DNA from: Symbiodinium natans | Lineage: Eukaryota > Sar > Dinophyceae > Suessiales > Symbiodiniaceae | Reading direction: 5' to 3' | Length of the DNA stretch: 64,000 nucleotides | NCBI GenBank assembly: GCA_905221605.1 | Contig: CAJNDS010002838.1 | Location: 199,716 to 263,715, forward strand | Position numbers and translations under genes: made by a program | Notes under the pieces: generated by a model | Seen by the model: only the letters and a program-made list of their open reading frames with translations | What the model was told of the DNA's origin: nothing | The model's database searches: none | Shown: piece after piece, positions 54,176-64,000 of the stretch | How positions within the stretch are numbered: the first letter of the stretch is position 1 | Layout of the letters: each line of letters opens with the position of its first letter

Positions 54176-54630
54176 TCAGTTGTTCGCATCGTCATCATGT
54201 GTTTATGTTTTGCTGCGGTATGCAGACCCCTGTTTCTTGCAAACAAATGGCCGCGTGCCAATATTAATTGCTTGTAACCGGGCCGCGGCCCACATACGCG
54301 ACATACCCCGTTACAGGGGGTATGTATCAATGGTCGCGGTTTTGCGACAGACCTGTTTGTTGTTGTCTGCAGGCCCCAAGTCTTGCTTATCGGGGGGTAA
54401 GTGTTCGTAAGTTTACAGGAGCAAATATAAGTATCCCTGAATTTGAAACCCCCTTAAACTCTTAAAGGCTGAGTACGCGGAGTGGTTCCAAGATCTTGCT
54501 TATCGGGGGGTAAGTGTTCGTAAATTTCACCAAAAACATGACAATCTTTCCGCGGAATATGTGTCAGTAGAGCCGTGCCATAATTTAAATAATTCAAATA
54601 TTTTAAACAATCTAATAATTTTAAAAATTT
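54176..54630. other. No gene; 30-bp direct repeat
   Basis: TCTTGCTTATCGGGGGGTAA followed by GTGTTCGTAA occurs at 54382-54411 and again at 54494-54523. A small hairpin ATACCCC/GGGGTAT lies near 54303-54323. Nothing else seen. Confidence 0.5.
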
Positions 54631-54780
54631 AAATCCGAAAGGGGGGGGGACCACCCCCCCTCCCCAGAATTACATAATTAAATAATTTAAATAAGACGGG
54701 GAGGTTTCGGATTTAAATTAATTAAATTGTTTAATCCTTAGGGGGCAGGGCGGGTGGCCCCCCCCCCCCTTTTCGGATTT
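54631..54780. repeat. Fold-back element 1 in AT-rich DNA
   Basis: Begins AAATCCGAAAGGGGGGGGGA and ends CCCCTTTTCGGATTT, its inverted counterpart. Inside are a CCTCCCC/GGGGAGG pair and another TTTCGGATTT. A second copy lies at 54993-55140. Confidence 0.75.
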
Positions 54781-54992
54781 AAATTATTGAAATTATTGAA
54801 ATTATGTAAATAATTTAAATCCGCTCGAAGCCTTGAATAATTGTTTAAATTATTTAAATTATTTAAATCCCGGCCGAATTGGATAATTTAAATATTTTAA
54901 ATCCGAAACCTGCCCGTCATATTCAAATTTAAATTATTTGATTCCCAGGCGATTTAAAGAATTTAAATAGTTTAAATAATGAAAAATGATTT

Positions 54993-55140
54993 AAATCCGA
55001 AAGGGGGGGGGGACCACCCCCCCTCCCCAGAATTAAATAATTTAAAAAGTGTAAATAAGACGGGGAGGTTTCGGATTTAAGTTATTTGAATTATTTAAGT
55101 CTTAGGGGGCAGGGGGGGGTGGTCCCCCCTTTTCGGATTT
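54993..55140. repeat. Fold-back element 2
   Basis: Same architecture and order as 54631-54780, with small differences in G/C run lengths. Surrounded by ATTTAAATAATT-type sequence (54560-55390), so target-site duplications cannot be recognised. Confidence 0.75.
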
Positions 55141-55409
55141 AAATTATTTAAATTATTTAGCATATTTAAATTATTTAAACTATTTCAATTATTTAAATTA
55201 TGTAAATTGTTGATATTATTTACAAATTATTCACATTATTTAATTCCAGGCCGAATTAAATAACTTAAGTAATTTAAATCCGAAACCTGCCCGTCATATT
55301 TATGTTATTTAATTATTTAAATAAATTTCGATACTTAAATTCTTGAAATTATTTAAATTACTTAAGTCAATCTAATTAAGTAAAAAAACAATATAAACCC
55401 AAGCAAGCA

Positions 55410-55750
55410 CGAGAGCCCGGGGGGCTGGAGACTACAGTCAGAGAGCTCGGGGGCCTGCAGACTACAGCCACAGCCAGACAGCCCGGAGGCCTGGTGACTA
55501 CAGCGAGAGAGACCGGGGGCCTGGAGACTACAGTCAGAGAGCTCGGGGGCCTGCAGACTACAGCCAGACAGCCCGGGACCCTGGTGACTACAGCGAGCCC
55601 GGGGGCCTGGAGACTCTACAGTCAGAGAGCTCGGGGCCCTGCAGACTACAGCCAGACAGCCCGGGACCCTGGTGACTACAGCGAGCCCGGGGGCCTGGAG
55701 ACTCTACAGTCAGAGAGCTCGGGGGCCTGCAGACTACAGCCACAGCTCGG
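55410..55750. repeat. Tandem GGGGGCCTGGAGACTACAG repeat
   Basis: Units of about 33 bp alternate GCCTGGAGACTACAGTCAGA, GCCTGCAGACTACAGCCAGA and CCCTGGTGACTACAGCGAG, forming a higher-order pattern. A 208-codon plus frame (55494-56120) crosses it and then a GGGAAA-rich stretch; not accepted as a gene. Confidence 0.88.
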
Positions 55751-56399
55751 GGCCTACGGCCTGCTTCGCGGGAAATCCCGTGGGAAAAGGAAGCCCTTAT
55801 TTTTGAAGTCTTGCGAGATTTCTCGCGGGATACGTTTTAATTTCGAAGGGGATCCGAGGGAAAACCAAGGGAAGTTCAAAGGGAAGTCCAAGGGAACAGT
55901 AAAAGGAAGATTTGACTCTCACGGGAAACTGAAGGGAAACCAAAAAAAACATCAAAGGGAAACCACGGGAAAACCAGAAAAGCTCAAGGGAGAGCTCGCG
56001 GGAATTTCTCCCGCCAAAATTCGCGGGAGAAAAGTTTCGCGGGAGAAATATTCAAGGGGAATGCTTTTGTTAACGCTCGTCCCCGGACCCCCGGCTTTTT
56101 TTACAAGCCTTATGAATTAACAAAACAAAATGTTCTTTTTTAAAAGGACTAAGAAGCGCATTTAAATATTTTAAATGAGTATTTGTGTTGCTGTTTTTTT
56201 TATTTTTCTTGTAAGGCCTAGGCTTTCAGAATTTCAGGAAAATTGCAAAAAAAAAAACTTAAATGGTTTATTTGCTAAAAATTACAAACAAAAATCCAAA
56301 AATATAACGTACCCATGGAACTTCATGGCCTTTCCAAATATTGAAATGCCCCTAGTTTCCTTAAAATCTATCAAATTTTAAACAAATATTCAAGTATTT
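55751..56399. other. Purine-rich then AT-rich DNA
   Basis: GGGAAA/AAGGGAA-rich to about 56060, then AT-rich with only a 68-codon frame. No gene seen. Confidence 0.5.
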
Positions 56400-58648
56400 T
56401 CCAGAAAGGGTCAGGCCCATTTAAATAAAAAAAAATTAAACTCAGTAAAACTATTGGAAAATGAATTTATTTTCCGGAAAAGTCAGGCCCATTTAAAATT
56501 TTAAAATCCTTAAAATCCTGAAAACCCTTAAAATTTTGAAAGCCCGGACCTTTCAATATTTTAAGGATTTTAAGGAATTTAACGCCTTTTAAATTTCTTA
56601 AAATCCTTAAAATCCTTAAAATCCTTAAAATTTTGAAAGAAAATTAAATTATTTTCCGGAAAGAGGCAGACCCATTTAAAATTTTAAAAATCCTTAAAAT
56701 CCTTAAAACCCTTAAAATTTTGAAAGGTTGGGGCTTTCCAAATTTTAAGGATTTTAAGGAATTTAACGCCTTTTAAATTTCTTAAAATCCTTAAAATCCT
56801 TAAAATTTTGAAAGAAAATTAAATTATTTTCCGGAAAGAGGCAGGCCCATTTAAAATTTTAAAAATCCTTAAAATCCTTAAAATCCTTAAAATTTTGAAA
56901 GGTGGGCTTTCAAAATGTAAGGATTTTAAGGAATTTAAAGCCTTAAAATTCTTAAAATCCTTAAAATCCTTAAAATCCTTAAAATCCTAAAATTGTGAAA
57001 GGAAAAATTAAATTGATTTTCCGGAAGAGGCAGGCCCATTTAAAAATGTAAAATCCTTTAAATTTCTTAAAATCCTTAAAATCCTTAAAATTTTGAAAGA
57101 AAATTGAATTATTTTCCGGAAAGAGGCAGGCCCATTTAAAATTTTAAAAATCCTTAAAATCCTTAAAATCCTTAAAATTTTGAAAGCCCGGGCCTTTCAA
57201 AATTTTAAGGATTTTAAGGAATTTAAGGCCTTTTAAATTTCTTAAAATCCTTAAAATCCTTAAAATTTTGAAAGAAAATTAAAATATTTTCCGGAAAGAG
57301 GCAGGCCCATTTAAAATTTTAAAAATCCTTAAAATCCTTAAAATCCTTAAATTTTGAAAGCCCGGGCCTTTTAAAATTTTTAAGGATTTTAAGGAATTTA
57401 AGGCCTTTTAAATTTCTTAAAATCCTTAAAATCCTTAAAAATTTGAAAGAAAATTAAATCATTTTCCGGAAAGAGGCAGGCCCATTTAAAATTTTAAAAA
57501 TCCTTAAAATCCTGAAAATCCTTAAAATTTTGAAAGCTCGGACCTTTCAAAATTTTAAGGATTTTTTTAAGGAATTTAAGGCCTTTTAAATTCTTAAAAC
57601 CCTTAAATTCCTTAAACTCCTTAACAATGTTGAAAGAAAATTAAATCATTTCCGGGCAAGAGGCAGGCCATTTAAAGTTAAAAACTTTAAAATCCTTAAA
57701 ATCCTTAAAATGCCCCGCTCCGCCTTAAAATCCGTAAAATCCTTAAAATCCTGAAAACCCTTGAAATTTTGAAAGCCCGGACCTTTCAATATTTTAAGGA
57801 TTTTAAGGAATTTAAGGCATTTTAAATTCTTAAAATCCTTAAAATCCTTAAAATTTTGAAAGAAAATTAAATTATTTTCCGGAAAGAGGCAGGCCAATTT
57901 AAAATTTTAAAAATCCTTAAAATCCTTAAAATCCTTAAAATTTTGAAAGCCCGGGCCTTTCAAAATTTTAAGGATTTTAAGGAATTTAGCGCCTTTAAAT
58001 TTCTTAAAATCCTTAAAATCCTAAAATCCTTAAAATTTTGCAAGAAAATTAAATTATTTTCCGGAAAGAGGCAGGCCCATTTAAAATTTTAAAAATCCTT
58101 AAAATCCTTAAAATCCTTAAAATTTTGAAAGCCCGGGCCTTTCAAAATTTTAAGGATTTTAAGGAATTTAAGGCCTTTTAAAATTCTTAAAATCCTTAAA
58201 ATCCTTAAAAGGTGAAAAGAAAATTTAAATCATTTTCCGGAAAGAGGCAGGCCCATTTAAAATTTAAAAATCCCTTAAAATCCTAAATTTTGAAGGGCCC
58301 GGGCATTTAAAAATGTTTAAGGTTTTTTGTAAGGAATTTAAGGCCTTTAAATTTCGTAAAATCCTTAAAAACCCTTAAAATTTTGAAAGAAAATTAAATT
58401 ATTCTCCGGAAAGAGGCAGGCCCATTTAAAATTTTAAAAATCCTTAAAATCCTTAAAGGTTGGGGCTTTCAAAATTTTAAGGATTTTAAGGAATTTAACG
58501 CCTTTTAAATTTCTTAAAATCCTTAAAATCCTTAAAATCCTTAAAATTTTGAAATAAATTTAAAATATATTCCGGAAAGAGTCAGGCCCATTTAAAATTT
58601 TAACAATCCTTAAAATCCTGAAAATCCTTAAAATTTTGAAAGCCCCAA
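56400..58648. repeat. Satellite array, forward half (about 14 units)
   Basis: Units of about 105-230 bp (typically 175-185). Each has TTTTCCGGAAAGAGGCAGGC on the plus strand followed by CCATTTAAAATTTTAAAAATCC, repeated 9-mers AAAATCCTT, and the palindrome TTTTGAAAGCCCGGGCCTTTC flanked by inverted TTAAAATCCTTAAAAT arms. No coding potential. Confidence 0.95.
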
Positions 58649-60190
58649 CCTTTCAAAATTTTAAGGATTTTAAGGATTTTTAAAATTTTAAATGGGCCTG
58701 CCTCTTTCCGGAAAATAATGTAATTTTCTTTCAAAAGTTCAAGGATTTTAAGGATTTTAAGGATTTTAAGAAATTTAAAAGGCCTTAAATTCCTTAAAAT
58801 CCTTAAAATTTTGAAAGGCCCGGGCTTTCAAAATTTTAAGGATTTTAAGGATTTTAAGGATTTTTAAAATTTTAAATGGGCCTGCCTCTTTCCGGAAAAT
58901 ATTTTAATTTTCTTTCAAAATTTTAAGGATTTTAAGAAATTTAAAAGGCCTTAAATTCCTTAAAATCCTTAAAATTTTGAAAGGCCCGGGCTTTCAAAAT
59001 TTTAAGGATTTTAGGGATTTTAAGGATTTTGAAAATTTTAAATGGGCCTGCCTCTTTCCGGAAAATAATTTAATTTTCTTTCAAAATTTTAAGGATTTTA
59101 AGGATTTTAAGAATTTTAAAAGGCCTTAAATTCCTTAAAATCCTTAAAATTTTGAAAGGCCCGGGCTTTCAAAATTTTAAGGATTTTAAGGATTTTAAGG
59201 ATTTTTAAAATTTTAAATGGGCCTGCCTCTTTCCGGAAAATGATTTAATTTTCTTTCAAAATTTGAAGGATTTTAAGGATTTTAAGGATTTTAAGGATTT
59301 TAAGAAATTTAAAAGGCGTTAAATTCCTTAAAATCCTTAAATTTTTGAAAGCCCCAACCTTTCAAAATTTTAAGGATTTTAAGGATTTTAAGGATTTTTA
59401 AAATTTTAAATGGGCCTGCCTCTTTCCGGAAAATGATTTAATTTTCTTTCAAAATTTTAAGGATTTTAAGGATTTTAAGGATTTTAAGGATTTTAAGGAT
59501 TTTAAGAAATTTAAAAGGCCTTAAATTCCTTAAAATCCTTAAAATTTTGAAAGGTCCGGGCTTTCAAAATTTTAAGGATTTTAAGGATTTTAAGGATTTT
59601 TAAAATTTTAAATGGGCCTGCCTCTTTCCGGAAAATGATTTAATTTTCTTTCAAAATTTTAAGGATTTTAGGAATTTTAAGGATTTTAAGGATTTTAAGA
59701 ATTTTAAAAGGCCTTAAATTCCTTAAAATCCTTAAAATTTTGAAAGGCCCGGGCTTTCAAAATTTTAAGGATTTTAAGGATTTTAAGGATTTTTAAAATT
59801 TTAAATGGGCCTGCCTCTTTCAGGAAAATGATTTAATTTTCTTTCAAAATTTTAAGGATTTTAAGGATTTTAAGAAATTTAAAAGGCCTTAAATTCCTTA
59901 AAATCCTTAAAATTTTGAAAGGCCCGGGCTTTCAAAATTTTAAGGATTTTAAGGATTTTAAGGATTTTTAAAATTTTTAAATGGGCCTGCCTCTTTCCGG
60001 AAAATAATTTAATTTTCTTTCAAAATTTTAAGGATTTTAAGGATTTTAAGGATTTTAAGAAATTTAAAAGGCGTTAAATTCCTTAAAATCCTTAAAATTT
60101 TGAAAGGTCCGGGCTTTCAAAATTTTAAGGATTTTGTGGTCCTTTTAAAATTTTGGAAAACCCCTAAATTCCTTAAAATCCTTAAAGTTT
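58649..60190. repeat. Satellite array, inverted half (about 8 units)
   Basis: The same unit now reads in reverse complement: AAATGGGCCTGCCTCTTTCC at about 58693, 58874, 59045, 59222, 59413, 59613, 59808 and 59985. The switch lies at the GAAAGCCCCAACCTTTC palindrome near 58640-58656. Confidence 0.95.
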
Positions 60191-60426
60191 TGGAAGGCGA
60201 AGCAGGACCGTCAAATAACGCATAAAGGTCCTACATACATATATATATATGTATAGGGATTCTATTCGGGGAATAAGATTAAGGGTTCTAGGGGCCCCTC
60301 CTTATACCCCTTAGCGTTTGGAGGTGTTAAGCTTCTATACTTGCTATAGATGCGTTGTCGTCACTACCGCTACGATCACTGCTGTTGCTACTGTCGTTCC
60401 TATAGCTACTACCTGCAGTACTATGC

Positions 60427-60482
60427 ACCCTAAACTGCCCTAAACCCAAAACCCAAAACCCTAAACCCTAAACCCTAAACCT
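60427..60482 (-). repeat. CCCTAAA tract
   Basis: About seven imperfect to perfect copies of the telomere-type heptamer, C-rich strand on plus. Confidence 0.92.
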
Positions 60483-60657
60483 TGTACACTGAACCGCAGC
60501 TTAAACCTCCAACTGCGGAGTCAAGCGTGGCACCAGGTCGATCTGGGGAACGAAACCGATGCTGGGTGTTGGCCTTAGAACGACCACATGGTTGGTTGTT
60601 CTTTTCATAGGAAGGACTTGTCAACACAGCAGTATGAGGTTTAGGCTTTGTGGGTAG

Positions 60658-60750
60658 TTTAGGGTTTAGGGTTTAGGGTTTAGGGTTTAGGGTTTAGGGT
60701 TTAGGGTTTAGGGTTTAGGGTTTAGGGTTTAGGGTTTAGGGTTTAGGGTT
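60658..60750 (+). repeat. TTTAGGG tract, about 13 perfect units
   Basis: Longest telomere-type array here, opposite in orientation to the tract 176 bp before it. Confidence 0.96.
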
Positions 60751-61174
60751 GAAAGTTTAGTGTTTAGAGTTTAGGCCAACGCCGAAGCTGTCAAGGATGA
60801 GTAGAATTCTGCGGAGCTGGGTACGACAGGTTCCGGTTTTGGAAGCAAGCGCTAAAACGAACCCTTTCTACCACAGCTCGGCGTCTGTACGAGCCTTGAA
60901 GGTTCATGTGTAGCAATGAAAAGAAGCCCTAACAAGGCCACAACTTGATTCGTGGAGCACGTATGTCCAAGTACAGCCTGTTTCCGAGCAGACTACCACC
61001 AAGCCCGATTGCAGCGAAGCCGCATTGCAATGGTTACGTTGGTGTACTGAGCCCGTCCTTGAGCATCCACCATGACCTTCCACAAGCTTGTCATACCATG
61101 CAGAGATGGGCAGAGCTAGCTTCCCCGACAACCCGAAGCCCCTAACTATCCCTGACTTCAAGAATCGAAGGATC

Positions 61175-61224
61175 TCTAAACCCTAAACCTGAAACCTTAA
61201 ACCCTAAACCCTAAACCCTAAACT
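61175..61224 (-). repeat. CCCTAAA tract
   Basis: Six to seven units, two of them altered (CCTGAAA, CCTTAAA). Confidence 0.9.
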
Positions 61225-62139
61225 CTGGGACTCGAAGACTGCAGTCGCTTCCCATCTTGCCTGGACATCCTGCTCACCGGCACGACCATCGAGCACCGTG
61301 CACATCACATTCCAGACTTCTGGGAAGGACTCGGAAGGCGAACGGGCTGCAGGCATCTTAAAATATGCATGGCTGCTGCATAGCCAGGAAAAAAAAGCAA
61401 CTCTGCAACGGCTACGCGTACGGAGTCGAAACTCCCACAGAAAAACACAAACCCTCACTTGGCGCCGGGTCTTGTCAACTCAGCCTCACACACCACAGTT
61501 CCTCTCTTCACCATTCTCACCTCAGCTTTTCCCGCACAGGGTCCATGCTACTCGCTTGTGATTTGGGCAATCGCATCCCTTGGGGGGCGACGTGTCTGCT
61601 ACATTCCTTTATCCTAAACGCAAGGAATTCCAGCAGGCCAGTTACGTTGGTTTAAACGCCGAGCTTTCGGACACGCTTACATAGGGCTTAAGACTTAAGA
61701 CCCTAAGTCCTCAACCCTTAAGGCGGCGCTGCTCTTGCCCTAAGCTTCGAAACTCCTTGCCGGAGGAAAACACTCAGTGCAGATTCCTTTTTGTTAACAG
61801 TACAGGGTCCCCATCAAAATAACACCTTGTAATCGTGTCCTGGAGTTCAACTTCTGGCAGCCAAGCGACAAGCATATGACCTGCGGTCGGTTTAGTGTCG
61901 AGGGTTTAGGGTTACAGCTGCATCGAGACAGCTCCCTGTTTCTGAGCGCTTCGTGCTGGCAATTCTACCAGCCATGTTTGCCCCTGTTGACTACCATCGC
62001 CCATGTCAGTCGCCTTCCATCCACCTGCGGCCGCCCAGCCCCAACCCTGCCACCGCTTGCCCCTCCAATAAAATGTCACTGCTGTTGTGGCGCATTCTCG
62101 CTGCCAAACAACGGTCATTTTGCAGAACATCCAAAACCA

Positions 62140-62215
62140 CTGCCGTCGTCGTCGTCGTCGTCGTCGCCGGCGTCGTCGCTGTTGCTGCGGTCGCCGTCGC
62201 CGCCGCCGCAGCAAC
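62140..62215. repeat. GTC/GCC trinucleotide run
   Basis: GTCGTCGTC changing to GCCGTCGCC; gives Val, Ser or Arg runs in different frames. Confidence 0.85.
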
Positions 62216-62845
62216 CCTGGATTTGATAGTTGAAAGAATGGACATTGAAAGGTATAGGCAGCTGCGCGCGGACTCTACACTCTTGTCGAGAGGACCCTCG
62301 GCTAGATCTGTAGCAACTGTAGCTGCAACGAACTGTACCGTGCAGGACCCAGCTACAGGACATTCGCGGTAGTTCCTTCGATGCTTGGTGCCATTTGGAC
62401 TCACCTGACACATGCAGCACGACTCAATTAAAGTGCAGAGTCGTTTCTGCTCCCAGTTCTGCTGTCAGGGCAGAACATAACATCGAACGCCACTGTCAGA
62501 CGTTAATCGATGAAAAGACCCTAGAAGTAAGGTGAGGAGCAACCTTTCCCGGCACTGAGGTGCCGTCAGGAGATGCCAAAAGTCAAAGTCAAGTCCCCAA
62601 AAACCAGATCTTCCTCCTCTACACTGCTCGGGCCCAATTCTCCAAACAGTTGTCCTCTGCAAGGGGTCCTGATTCCGGGAGCCTACATATCAAGGCGGGC
62701 GACGAATCACCAGGGTAGGGCCTTACTTACCCAAAGCCCCCATGCAGCACCCAACCCTCCCCTCAAAGCCCTGCAAGCCCCTAAGCCCCTATACCCTATA
62801 CCCTGAACCCTGATCCTTGCCCCTGGATCGACCGACCACACAAGT

Positions 62846-62868
62846 CTGAACCCTAAACCCTAAACCCC
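62846..62868 (-). repeat. Short CCCTAAA tract
   Basis: Three units at GAACCCTAAACCCTAAACCC. Confidence 0.85.
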
Positions 62869-63000
62869 ACAGCTCCTCTCAAAATCGCAGCCCAGGGGCG
62901 TCAAGTTGCACCGCGAGGGCCCCACGAAGATGTCAAACGGTTCACGCCCCTCCCGCAGCGTGACATCCCGCAGGTAGCTTCCATCCTCAGGCTTCTGCGT

Positions 63001-63045
63001 TTTAGGGTTTAGGGTACAGGGTTTAGGGTTTCGGGTTTAGGGCTT
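63001..63045 (+). repeat. Short TTTAGGG tract
   Basis: Five to six units, some altered (TACAGGG, TTTCGGG). Confidence 0.85.
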
Positions 63046-63582
63046 CTAACGCTTTTTGCTTCTAGGCTTTGCGAGGGTTGAAGGTTGAGGGTTGGGGGTT
63101 GAGATTCAGTTTTGGGGTTTGGGGGGGCACCCAAATTTCGGCCATTTCTGGCACTCTAAACTCTCAGGAAGGTACTGCAATAGAAGGGAGTAATCATTGA
63201 TCATCCCCAAAACCAAAGCCCTAAACCCTAGACACCGAGAAACCTTTTCATCCTAGAACCCTAAACCCCAAACCCCGACCAAAATGTAGGCAAGGCTTCC
63301 ACGCGGTCGAAACGCAGGGTCAGCTCAGATCCTGCCTTGCGCGGGATTCAAGGCCGTTACGGCTTGGGGGGAGGTACGGTTTGGGGTTGGGGCTTGGGGG
63401 CGTAGGGTATTAAGGCTCTATGGGGTGTTCAATGGGCTACGGGATGGAGAGTTTTTGGGGGGATCTCGACTTCGCAGAATTTTGGGGTAGGACCCCGAAA
63501 GTGCACCAGCCTAAGCCCTGGATTCCGATCCCCGAAACCCATAACGGGGGCTGCTCCCACCTTGTTTAGACAAACCCCCGAC

Positions 63583-63672
63583 ACCCCAAACCCTAAACCC
63601 TAAACCCTAAACTCTGCGCCCTAAACCGTGAACCCTAACCACAAACCCCAAACCCCAAACCCTAAACCCTGA
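63583..63672 (-). repeat. Degenerate CCCTAAA tract
   Basis: About twelve units with CCCCAAA and CCGTGAA variants. Confidence 0.88.
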
Positions 63673-63810
63673 GCCATATCAACTTCCAAGCTCTGCGACG
63701 CTTGCACCTGGACCACCAAGGGGTCCAAGTCCATCAATCGAGGGGTAAAGTCCTGCGAATGGCCCAGGCCTTTGGGCTTCAGGATTCAGAGTCCGGGTTC
63801 AGGGTAACAC

Positions 63811-63916
63811 GGTAGTCCAGTAAACATATTATGATAAGGGCACCCTTTTTTGGGTTGGCTATTTTATAAGGGAAACCATAAACCAAAAAAAGGGTAAAGG
63901 GTACCACTGGGCTACC
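63811..63916. mobile_element. Possible 106-bp fold-back or mini-MITE
   Basis: GGTAGTCCAGT at 63811-63821 and ACTGGGCTACC at 63906-63916 are inverted repeats with one mismatch. Inner parts CACCCTTTTTTGGGTT and AACCAAAAAAAGGGT also pair. No clear target-site duplication. Confidence 0.45.
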
Positions 63917-64000
63917 AAGGTAGAGAGTGCAGGGCTTGGGGTGTAAGGTTTAAGGTTCTAGGCCGAAAAGATGCCTTACAATGCCCGAAAAGAGAACGGT

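Larger units (their letters stand above)
60191..64000. other. Telomere-repeat-sprinkled, gene-poor end region
   Basis: Short frames only. Tracts and single words of TTTAGGG or CCCTAAA recur in both orientations every few hundred bases, with many degenerate versions. No gene recognised. Confidence 0.6.

Noticed and set aside
55494..56120. 208-codon Gly/Lys-rich frame
   Set aside because: Starts in a tandem repeat and continues in GGGAAA-rich DNA; no domain.

Overview
This window looks like nuclear DNA of a dinoflagellate, probably a Symbiodiniaceae-like alga; that identity is inferred from the sequence. Four signs point there. (1) Arrays of TTTAGGG/CCCTAAA, the plant-type telomere repeat reported for dinoflagellates, lie near the right end. 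(2) There are several decayed LINE-type reverse transcriptases. (3) One very large gene has dozens of tiny exons whose introns start with GT, GC or GA and whose acceptors are mostly AG followed by G, the relaxed splicing known from Symbiodinium. (4) Simple repeats and minisatellites are very abundant. I see no bacterial operon, CRISPR array, rRNA or tRNA gene.

Layout. 0-5 kb: LINE graveyard. It holds the C-terminal tail of one LINE, a longer LINE pseudogene with readable reverse-transcriptase motifs, an antisense reverse-transcriptase relic abutting it, and a further sense relic near 4.7 kb. 5-18 kb: mostly non-coding DNA with degenerate telomere-like sequence, a C-rich tract, a 345-bp two-copy duplication, a 49-bp G-rich minisatellite open in three frames, long (AGT)n tracts, and a clean 328-bp MITE with TA target-site duplication and a paralogous near-empty site at 16.56 kb.

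24-46.5 kb (possibly from 18.4 kb): the main find, a plus-strand gene built of repeated short modules. The modules, in order, are a 'GKVVRFDL' strand, a 'TVxVLDLS' strand, a 'GFxDG' turn and a 'YGYLVP' strand, together about 45-60 residues per repeat. I could place about 60 exons. In many runs the reading phase of one exon fits the next, most convincingly at 29.3-31.7 kb, 33.9-34.5 kb, 34.8-39.8 kb and 46.0-46.5 kb. The likely product is a very long repeat protein, perhaps a beta-propeller or other beta-rich surface or adhesion protein; the function is unknown. A second module of the 'GDGWNGA' type occurs at 18.5-19.4 kb and 41.4-41.7 kb.

47-64 kb: repeats. A 0.55-kb tandem duplication is followed by two 2.2-kb segmental copies, each with six units carrying hairpins and CT/TA tracts. 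Then come an AT-rich stretch with two fold-back elements, a purine-rich region, and a 3.8-kb satellite of about 180-bp units that reverses orientation near 58.65 kb. The last 3.5 kb is sprinkled with short telomere-type tracts in both orientations, suggesting subtelomeric or rearranged DNA.
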